In this document: positions 1 to 5,282 of the stretch, piece after piece
Numbering within the stretch: position 1 is the stretch's first letter
How the letters are laid out: each line of letters begins with the position of its first letter
Assembly (NCBI GenBank): GCA_003567835.1
Contig: PWYO01000095.1
Coordinates: 1 to 8,239, forward strand
Direction: 5' to 3'
DNA: 8,239 bases
From: Actinomycetota bacterium
Lineage (GTDB): Bacteria; Actinomycetota; Humimicrobiia; Humimicrobiales; Humimicrobiaceae
Position numbers and translations under genes: made by a program
The notes under the pieces: model-generated
The model's database searches: none
Told to the model about the DNA's origin: nothing
Seen by the model: the letters and a program-made list of their open reading frames with translations, nothing else

Positions 1-914
1 GAGACCAGAAAGTGTTTCTTATTGGTGAAGATATTGGGGTATACGGCGGCGCTTTTCGGGTATACAAGGGGCTTTTGGACAAATATGGTCCGGATCGGGT
101 GGTAAACACACCCATTTCAGAAATTGCCATCATTGGTGCAGGTATAGGTGCAGCCCTTACCGGGTACCGGCCCATATCGGAATTGATGTTTATAGATTTT
201 GCTACCTTGGCTATGGATCAGATTGTCAACCAGGCTGCTAAAATCAGGTATATGACTGGCGACAGCTTGAATGTTCCTCTGGTAATCAGGACACAGGGCG
301 GTGCAGGCAGAGGGGTTGCTGCCCAGCACTCCCAAAGCCTGGAGGCTTGGTTCTATCATGTGCCTGGGCTCAAAGTGGTGATGCCCGCAACTCCCTATGA
401 TGCCAAAGGACTGCTTAAGACTGCAGTACGAGATGATAATCCGGTCATGTTCATAGAGCAGAAAATGATCTATTTAAACAAAGGAGAGGTACCCGAAGAA
501 GAATACCTGATACCTTTTGGCAAAGCAGACATCAAAAACGAGGGTTCCGATGTCACTATTTTTGCCTATTCGGCAATGGTCTTTGAGGCATTGGAAGCAG
601 CGGAAGCGCTCAAAAAAGATGGGATCAGCTGTGAGGTTTTTGACCCAAGAACCCTGATGCCGCTGGATATGAATGCTTTGATAGAATCGGTTAAAAAAAC
701 CAACCGACTGGTAGTGGTCAGCGAAGCCTGTCAAAGGGGCAGCATTGCTTCCGATATCTGCGCCAAAGTGGTGGATGCTGCATTTGACTGGCTGGATGCA
801 CCGGTTAAAATTGTTGCCGGGCTTAATACGCCCATCCCTTATAACGCCACCCTGGAAAAAGCGTCCACTCCCAGCGCCAAAGACATTGTGGATACGGTAA
901 AAAACATGGTTTGA
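1..914 (+). CDS. 2-oxoacid dehydrogenase E1 component, beta subunit (partial, 5' end missing)
   Basis: This is the beta half of a ThDP-dependent alpha2beta2 E1 enzyme (pyruvate, acetoin or branched-chain oxoacid dehydrogenase family, transketolase-like fold), a cytoplasmic enzyme. The frame is open from base 3 (Asp-Gln-Lys-Val-Phe-Leu), so the GTG at 12 is an internal Val codon; by comparison with family members about 25 N-terminal residues lie outside the window. Visible hallmarks, numbered from the codon at 12, are GEDIGVYGGAF (5-15), NTPISE with the ThDP-activating Glu at 37, the DQI.NQAAK segment (69-77), AQHSQ with His106, HVPGLKVVMP, and the C-terminal domain with DPRTLMPLD and PIPYNATLEKA. 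No catalytic residue is obviously lost. An E1-alpha gene should lie just upstream. The next gene is a transaldolase and not an E2 acyltransferase, which leaves the true substrate open. The family call is secure; which oxoacid or sugar it handles is not. Confidence 0.9.
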   Translation, partial: DQKVFLIGEDIGVYGGAFRVYKGLLDKYGPDRVVNTPISEIAIIGAGIGAALTGYRPISELMFIDFATLAMDQIVNQAAKIRYMTGDSLNVPLVIRTQGGAGRGVAAQHSQSLEAWFYHVPGLKVVMPATPYDAKGLLKTAVRDDNPVMFIEQKMIYLNKGEVPEEEYLIPFGKADIKNEGSDVTIFAYSAMVFEALEAAEALKKDGISCEVFDPRTLMPLDMNALIESVKKTNRLVVVSEACQRGSIASDICAKVVDAAFDWLDAPVKIVAGLNTPIPYNATLEKASTPSAKDIVDTVKNMV

Positions 915-951
915 CAGTTATTGAAAATGAACAAACATGGAGGTTTAAAAA

Positions 952-2151
952 ATGGGCCATTATGAAAAATCAGCGATACATCGACTTTCAGAAACTTCTA
1001 AAGATATGGAGATTTGGTGGGATTCTTCTCCCCTGGTTTTTGAAAATTGGGCTGAAAATGAAATTGAGAAGGCTGACCAAAGCCAAAAAGAACTGGTTAG
1101 GAAAAGACTCAAAATTTTATTTGACAAGGACCAGCCCCAAGACACATTATTTGATGGGGTTACCACCAATCCCCGACTTACTAGAAAAGTCCTGGATCTT
1201 ATACCCGAGCAGACAGACCCCATTGTAGATCAGTTAATCAAAGACAATCCCCAGCTTTCAGATTATGAGCTGGCCTGGGAGGTCTACAAGGCTATCACTG
1301 AAAAAGGTGCTAAACTGTTTATGCCTTCATTTGAAAAATCCAATTTCAAAAAGGGTTATGTGAGTGCCCAAGTGGATCCCAGGCTGGTCACCGATGTAAG
1401 GGAGATGTTGCGCCAGGCACTGGTCTTAAAGAAGATATCTCCTAATATCATGGTCAAATGCCCTGGGTCCAGGGAAGGGATCTATGTTATCGAGCTGCTC
1501 ACTTCTGTGGGTGTGCCCACCAATGCTACTTTGGTTTTTGATATACCTCAGGTGGTGCAGGTGGCCAAAGCAGTCAAAAGAGGCTATGAGCGGGGACAGC
1601 AATGGGGCGTAGATTACAGTCAGTGGCGTTCGGTGATTACCATCATGATTGGAAGATTTGAAGCCCGAAAAGCTTATGCAGAAAGTGCAAAGGAAGCGGG
1701 AATAGAGCTTACCGAAGCACTTCAGCGGTGGACGGGTGTGGCCATTGCCAAGAAAGCCCATCAAATCTTAAATAACCCTGACTATGGATACTACAGCAAG
1801 CTGCTGCTCTGTTCATCAAGGGTGGGGCCCAAACCGGATGAGGTCATCCATATCGAAAAAGTTGCTGGCGGAAACATGGTATATACCATTAATCCCGAGA
1901 TGGTCAGCGATTTTATGGGAATTTGTGACCAGAAGGATATATGCAAACAAATGGATCAACCGGTGCCTGAAGCGGTCATGGAAAAGTTGCTTAAAATTCC
2001 GTACTTTGTCCAGGGCTATGAACAGGATGGTATGAAAATCCAGGAATTTATTGACCATCCAGCCTTTCAATATACGGTAAAAGAGTTTTCAGGTTCCATG
2101 AATGAAATTGAAGAATACGTGCAGAAGAGAAAAAAGGCTGTTAAGCAATAA
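952..2151 (+). CDS. Transaldolase-family protein, long (399 aa) variant
   Basis: This is a Schiff-base (class I) aldolase-fold enzyme of the transaldolase family, which moves a dihydroxyacetone unit between sugar phosphates. Visible motifs are LFDGVTTNP (67-74, matching the conserved Asp and TTNP of TalB), GYVSAQVDPR (135-144), NIMVKCPGSREG (165-176) with the likely catalytic Lys169, and VPTNATLVFDIPQ (188-200). It is longer than TalB (about 317 aa) and FSA (about 220 aa); the extra length lies mainly at the N-terminus, between the barrel strands and at the C-terminus. By eye alignment, TalB Glu96 (STEVD) corresponds to Gln140, as in fructose-6-phosphate aldolase, and TalB Phe178 (SPFVGR) to Met232 (TIMIGR). 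Transaldolase, F6P-aldolase or a related specificity is therefore possible. The start ATG at 952 follows TGGAGG (about 938-943) at good spacing, and the gap of 37 bases to the E1-beta gene suggests one operon. The family call is secure; the reaction is inferred. Confidence 0.87.
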   Translation: MGHYEKSAIHRLSETSKDMEIWWDSSPLVFENWAENEIEKADQSQKELVRKRLKILFDKDQPQDTLFDGVTTNPRLTRKVLDLIPEQTDPIVDQLIKDNPQLSDYELAWEVYKAITEKGAKLFMPSFEKSNFKKGYVSAQVDPRLVTDVREMLRQALVLKKISPNIMVKCPGSREGIYVIELLTSVGVPTNATLVFDIPQVVQVAKAVKRGYERGQQWGVDYSQWRSVITIMIGRFEARKAYAESAKEAGIELTEALQRWTGVAIAKKAHQILNNPDYGYYSKLLLCSSRVGPKPDEVIHIEKVAGGNMVYTINPEMVSDFMGICDQKDICKQMDQPVPEAVMEKLLKIPYFVQGYEQDGMKIQEFIDHPAFQYTVKEFSGSMNEIEEYVQKRKKAVKQ

Positions 2152-2256
2152 ATGAAGTGCATGCTGCTCGGTAGGGCTGCATTGAGCATGGCAGAAAAAT
2201 AGCATGCCCGCCTTAGCCTGGAATATGTGATTCGGAGCGGAAAAAGACAAAAACAT

Positions 2257-2286
2257 TTTACACTAAAAACGTTTTTATGCTATTAT
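2257..2286 (+). promoter_or_regulatory. Promoter of the LacI-type regulator gene
   Basis: A TTTACA -35 box (2257-2262) and a TATTAT -10 box (2281-2286) are separated by 18 bases, close to the sigma-A consensus. The expected transcription start near 2293 lies downstream of the GTG at 2227, so the long open frame from that GTG cannot be fully translated from this promoter. The spacer is almost filled by a palindromic operator. The boxes are seen in the sequence; promoter activity is inferred. Confidence 0.65.
2264..2277. promoter_or_regulatory. Operator O1, TAAAAACGTTTTTA (autoregulation)
   Basis: A perfect 14-bp palindrome centred on CG lies between the -35 and -10 boxes of the regulator promoter. 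LacI-family proteins typically bind even palindromes with a central CG, into which the hinge-helix leucine inserts. The same AAAAACGTTTTT core recurs twice at the transporter promoter, which argues that it is the site of the adjacent regulator and that the regulator represses itself. Resemblance to a CcpA cre site is loose, but a global LacI-family regulator is an alternative binder. Confidence 0.7.
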
Positions 2287-2316
2287 TATACCAATACAAG
2301 TAATAATGGCGTAAAA

Positions 2317-3357
2317 TTGAAAAAAAGGTTTCAAAATCCATCCATAAAAGACATTGCCAGAGAAGCTGGTGTGGCTATTTCTACGGTTTCCAACGTGATC
2401 AATAAAAAGGGTGTGGTGGCAAGCCAAACCGAGCAGAAAGTGCTAAAAGCCTTAGAAAAGATCAATTACAGGCCCAATATCATTGCCAGAGGGCTCCGGA
2501 CGCGAAGCACCAAGAGCATCGGCATCATTGTGCAGGATATAGCCAATCCCTTTACCTCTCATATCATCAAAGGCATGGAAGAGGTTGCCAGAAAAAGAGG
2601 TTATACGCTGCTGATTGCTTGCACCTTTTACAATACCGAAGATGAGAAGAAACAAGTGGATGTATTTATGGACCAGGTCATAGACGGTTTTATTTTTTTG
2701 GGCGGCTATGATAACAGTCCGGTGGTAAGGCAAGTCTACAATCAGGGTATCCCTGTGGTATCGGTGGACCGGGAGATTGAAGATACGGATGTACCCAGTG
2801 TTTTAATCGATAACCAGGAAGCCATGGAAAAGGCAGTAGACTATCTGTATGGTTATGGGCACCGCAAAATAGGGTTTGTGTCTTTTCGGTTTGAAAAACA
2901 GACTACCACGCGAAACCGTTATATGGGCTACTGCAGCGGGCTGGAAAAAAACAATCTGGATTATGATCCTGAGGTTATCATCATTGACGACTATATGAGG
3001 CTCAATGAAACAGGGGGGACCTTTGAGATTATCAAGAAGTTTTTAAAAAAAGGTGTGCTTCCCACTGCTTTTACCACTATTTCAGATGTGAATGCTTTTG
3101 GGATCCTTAAAGCGCTCAAGGCAGGGGGCATCCGTGTCCCCCAAGAGGTATCTGTGATTGGTTTTGATAATGTATTTTTTTCCAACTTTACCGAACCTCC
3201 TTTGACTACCATCAAACAGCCAAAGAAAATGATGGGAAAAACAGGAATGAATCTGCTGTTGGACCTGGTAGAAAAAAAGAAGGTAGATAAGAAAAATATA
3301 AAACTCGCTACTTCTTTGGTGGAGAGGGATTCAGTGGGTCCGCCGCCCAAGAAGTAA
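2317..3357 (+). CDS. LacI/GalR-family transcriptional regulator
   Basis: This is a sugar-responsive DNA-binding repressor. From the TTG at 2317 the product is 346 aa, normal for the family. It has an N-terminal helix-turn-helix (SIKDIAREAGVAISTVSNVIN, about 9-29), a hinge helix around RPNIIARGLRTRST (52-65) with the conserved Leu60, then a periplasmic-binding-protein-like effector domain (IGIIVQDIANPF, SVDREIED, GHRKIGFVSF, SVIGFDN, PLTTIKQP). The frame is open back to a GTG at 2227, but that extension runs through the promoter boxes and operator and its translation (for example KTFLCYYYTNTSN) is unlike any LacI N-terminus. TTG 2317 puts the HTH at the usual distance from the start, although its ribosome binding site is weak. 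The gene lies between the transaldolase and the transporter, and matching operators at both promoters make it the probable local regulator. Its effector is unknown. No clear terminator is visible after the stop. Confidence 0.92.
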   Translation: MKKRFQNPSIKDIAREAGVAISTVSNVINKKGVVASQTEQKVLKALEKINYRPNIIARGLRTRSTKSIGIIVQDIANPFTSHIIKGMEEVARKRGYTLLIACTFYNTEDEKKQVDVFMDQVIDGFIFLGGYDNSPVVRQVYNQGIPVVSVDREIEDTDVPSVLIDNQEAMEKAVDYLYGYGHRKIGFVSFRFEKQTTTRNRYMGYCSGLEKNNLDYDPEVIIIDDYMRLNETGGTFEIIKKFLKKGVLPTAFTTISDVNAFGILKALKAGGIRVPQEVSVIGFDNVFFSNFTEPPLTTIKQPKKMMGKTGMNLLLDLVEKKKVDKKNIKLATSLVERDSVGPPPKK

Positions 3358-3562
3358 ACCTGCAGGGAATGTGTGGCCAAATCGCCTAGGCAAAATTGCT
3401 GCCATTGATTGCTGGACGCTTCATAGGCAAACATACAGCAATACCGAAACCAGCCAGTGTCCTCCTAGATCATGGGCTTTGTTTGATTTGATTGATTTTT
3501 AGGACCGTCAAAGATTTATAAACTATGCTGGACTGTTGATTTTTAAATTTTGCATGACAAGT

Positions 3563-3591
3563 TTGACAAAAAAACGTTTTTTTGTTAAAGT
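3563..3591 (+). promoter_or_regulatory. Promoter of the sugar ABC transporter operon
   Basis: A perfect TTGACA -35 box (3563-3568) stands 17 bases from TAAAGT (3586-3591, four of six consensus matches). The expected start is near 3598. The spacer is filled by an AT-rich palindrome with a CG centre, and a second copy covers the expected start point. The nearest downstream gene with a good ribosome binding site is the binding-protein gene at 4092, so the transcript would have a leader of about 490 nt. Confidence 0.7.
3566..3585. promoter_or_regulatory. Operator O2 in the transporter promoter spacer
   Basis: ACAAAAAAACGTTTTTTTGT is a perfect 20-bp palindrome that overlaps the end of the -35 box and fills the spacer. 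Its core equals that of O1 at the regulator gene and O3 downstream. A bound repressor here would directly block RNA polymerase. Binding by the neighbouring LacI-type protein is inferred from the repetition of the site and its placement. Confidence 0.7.
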
Positions 3592-3592
3592 A

Positions 3593-3604
3593 AAAAACGT
3601 TTTT
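3593..3604. promoter_or_regulatory. Operator O3 over the transporter transcription start
   Basis: AAAAACGTTTTT is a perfect 12-bp palindrome whose centre lies 23 bp after that of O2, roughly two helical turns. That places two dimers on nearly the same face of the DNA, one in the promoter spacer and one across the expected start at about 3598. Tandem sites suggest tight or cooperative repression. Confidence 0.65.
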
Positions 3605-4091
3605 AGAATATTTTAGCTTGGCGGTACATTTGTTAGCCAAGGTAAAACACATAGACTAATTAACATATGGTTTGCATGCACCAACCCTCAACAAATAAAG
3701 AATTGACAGATAATTTAGAAAGCAGCAAGAAAAATTTGCTGGTCTCAGATGACAGTTCTATTACAATTGCAGCACACTGGCCTTTTAAAAGAAGCAAAAA
3801 AATAGAAAAAACATCAGTGAAGGTTTGTGCATTATGGGTATAGAGTCGCCCACTGGCAAACATAAGGAAGAGATATACCCATGGGGGCCAAAATTGATGC
3901 ATTTTTGAAAACCAGGAAAAAGATTAGTAATCAGAGTTTGCTATGCTAACAATCCTATTACATATATAATGATATTACAAAATGCGAGGAGGTGACTATG
4001 GGAAAATTTGGTCCAGAAAGTTAACCAGAACACTTTTTGGGCTTATCGAATAAACAGTTTGTTCTCTTTGAAAAAAATTAAAGGAGGAAAA
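3598..4091 (+). other. Long untranslated leader of the transporter operon
   Basis: This is an A+T-rich stretch of about 490 nt with no recognisable gene or known riboswitch or T-box consensus. It contains a 6-bp hairpin right after the promoter (CTTGGC 3617-3622 with GCCAAG 3636-3641), a second small hairpin (CAGCAA 3723-3728 with TTGCTG 3736-3741), an isolated perfect TATAAT at 3965-3970 without a convincing -35 box, the 8-codon open frame at 3998-4024, and possible pairing of AGAACA (4027-4032) with TGTTCT (4060-4065). Its length for a simple sugar operon is unusual and suggests post-initiation control or extra small genes. This interpretation is inference. Confidence 0.4.
3998..4024 (+). 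CDS. Possible 8-residue leader peptide (MGKFGPES)
   Basis: An ATG-to-TAA frame of eight codons is preceded by AGGAGGTGA (3987-3995), a full-length match to the 16S anti-Shine-Dalgarno sequence at ideal spacing and stronger than the site of any other gene in the window. The peptide matches nothing I recognise and has no run of one amino acid that would signal classic attenuation. Its stop is 67 bases before the binding-protein ATG, and just before a weak potential stem at 4027-4065. It could be a translated leader peptide that tunes mRNA stability or downstream translation, or a chance ATG after a strong ribosome standby site. Confidence 0.4.
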   Translation: MGKFGPES

Positions 4092-5189
4092 ATGAGAAAA
4101 TTAAAAACAGTGTTGATTATTGGACTGGCTATGGTTTTTGCAGTAGGCTTGTCCATGTCTGCCTGTGCACCTGCACCGGAAGTTGCAGATCCAGATGTCG
4201 GTGTAGAGGAGCCTGAGGCAGATGCTTATGACTATTATGAGATGTTAAATGAGCACGCCACGACCACTGACGATCCTTATCCCGACAGCCCTGCTGAAGG
4301 ACGTACCATTGCCTATACCGATATTATGGGCGGAATTCCTTTCTGCGCCAATGTCTATGGAAGCGTCCAGGAAGAATGGGCAAAAGCTGGCGGAGCAGCC
4401 GAGGATCTTTATTATGCCGACAACCAGTATGATGCAACCGTAGGGCTTCAGAATGCGGATATCCTTTTGGCCAGAGAACCTGAAGTGCTGATTTGGTTCC
4501 AGTTTGATTCTATGGTTAACTCTATTGTGGCCCAGAAATTCAGTGAAGCAGGTATCCCGATCATAGCAGTAGACGTGCCTGTACCCGGTGCGCCCTTTAT
4601 GGGTGTAAATAATTTCCAAGTTGCCTATATGGCTGGTGAAAAAGCCATACAGCTGGTAGAAGACCAGGGCGGCATAGACACGGTTGATAATATTGTGCTG
4701 ATGCAGATGCCCGCTGGCGGTGAGGTCACCATGCTCCGTTCAGAAGGTTTTTATCAGGCATTTGCTGATGAATACGGGGTAGATGTTATAGATCCTATGA
4801 CCATAAGAGCAGATGGCGGTGCTGGAGAAGCAGAGGAAGCCAATGCAGCCATGGCTGATGTACTGGCTTCGATCCCAGATGCGGAAAACTTTGTGCTCAC
4901 CTCCATTAACGAGCAGACCATGGACGGATGCATCTCCGCGATACAGACTGCGGGAAGATGGGATCCCGACAATTGGGTCATCATCACCCAGGGCGTTGAC
5001 GATGTAGGGCAAGCCCAGATTAGGGAAGGCCTGACTGATGCTGGAATCGCTTATTTTCCGGAAAGATACGGAGAATACCTGATACCGGCGGCCAGTGCAT
5101 TCCTGCAGGGCCATGCAGTTCCACCGTTTATGTATGTTGACAATGAAGTCATCACTGCTGAAAACATCGATGAATGGTATCCGGAATAA
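4092..5189 (+). CDS. Sugar ABC transporter substrate-binding lipoprotein (RbsB-like, Peripla_BP_4 type)
   Basis: This is the extracellular receptor that captures a sugar and delivers it to the permeases. The start is ATG 4092, preceded by AGGAGG (4082-4087). A TTG at 4008 would add 28 residues but lacks a well-spaced site and would spoil the signal peptide. The 365-aa product begins with a lysine-rich end and a hydrophobic stretch, then a lipobox-like SMSAC with Cys25 as the lipidation site (Met at -3 is less usual than Leu). An acidic, Ala/Pro-rich linker follows. The type I binding-protein fold shows as GRTIAYTDIMGGIPF, DNQYDATVGLQNADILL, AGIPIIAVDVPVPG, MGVNNFQVAYMAGEKA and VIITQGVDDVGQAQIREG. 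It is longer than RbsB (about 270 aa mature) because of the N-terminal linker and insertions. It leads the transport operon and is separated from the ATPase gene by a strong hairpin. The sugar cannot be deduced. Confidence 0.88.
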   Translation: MRKLKTVLIIGLAMVFAVGLSMSACAPAPEVADPDVGVEEPEADAYDYYEMLNEHATTTDDPYPDSPAEGRTIAYTDIMGGIPFCANVYGSVQEEWAKAGGAAEDLYYADNQYDATVGLQNADILLAREPEVLIWFQFDSMVNSIVAQKFSEAGIPIIAVDVPVPGAPFMGVNNFQVAYMAGEKAIQLVEDQGGIDTVDNIVLMQMPAGGEVTMLRSEGFYQAFADEYGVDVIDPMTIRADGGAGEAEEANAAMADVLASIPDAENFVLTSINEQTMDGCISAIQTAGRWDPDNWVIITQGVDDVGQAQIREGLTDAGIAYFPERYGEYLIPAASAFLQGHAVPPFMYVDNEVITAENIDEWYPE

Positions 5190-5224
5190 TAAATAAGTAG
5201 TACTATCGCTAACCAGAAACCCAA

Positions 5225-5256
5225 GGGGAGACCGGGAACTTGTTTCCGGTCTCCCC
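5225..5256 (+). other. Intergenic mRNA hairpin between binding-protein and ATPase genes
   Basis: Bases 5225-5238 pair with 5243-5256 over 14 bp (13 Watson-Crick pairs and one G-U) around a CTTG loop, with a GC-rich lower stem GGGGAGACCGG. No U-tract follows, so it is not a standard intrinsic terminator. In operons such as malEFG, a hairpin after the binding-protein gene protects the upstream mRNA from 3' exonucleases and lets the receptor be made in excess. The same role is likely here. Confidence 0.75.
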
Positions 5257-5282
5257 AGGGCAAAATGAACAGGTGGTAAAAA

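Noticed and set aside
911..1228. 105-codon frame overlapping E1-beta end and transaldolase start
   Set aside because: It is out of frame with the clear transaldolase gene and has no family features.
2159..2207. Repeated GCATGC (2159-2164 and 2202-2207) and a CATGCT/AGCATG hairpin (2160-2190) after the transaldolase, as a terminator
   Set aside because: The stem is only 6 bp with a large loop and no T-run follows, so it does not qualify as an intrinsic terminator.
2991..3434. Reverse-strand 147-codon frame overlapping the end of the regulator
   Set aside because: It is antisense to a well-supported gene. The only AGGAGG on that strand (3462-3467) is about 27 bases from its ATG, too far to serve it.
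3358..3562. Terminator after the regulator gene
   Set aside because: Short inverted pieces (for example around 3385-3405) and a T-rich run near 3482-3500 are present, but no stable stem sits directly before the T-run.
3667..3843. Forward 58-codon frame (MVCMHQPSTNKE...) in the leader
   Set aside because: There is no ribosome binding site before either ATG, the composition is not clearly protein-like, and I recognise no family. It is kept only as part of the leader description.
3660..3902. Reverse-strand 80-codon frame rich in Phe and Leu across the leader
   Set aside because: No ribosome binding site or family match is visible, and the Phe/Leu richness follows from the A-rich forward strand.
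3881..3949. 22-codon frame MGAKIDAFLKTRKK... after AAGGAAG
   Set aside because: The site is weak with 10-base spacing and the peptide is unrecognised. It is too short to call, though it is noted in the leader finding.
4008..4091. N-terminal extension of the binding protein from TTG 4008, or a frameshift joining the mini-ORF to it
   Set aside because: ATG 4092 has its own AGGAGG and gives a proper signal peptide. No slippery heptamer is evident, and the extension would bury the signal sequence.
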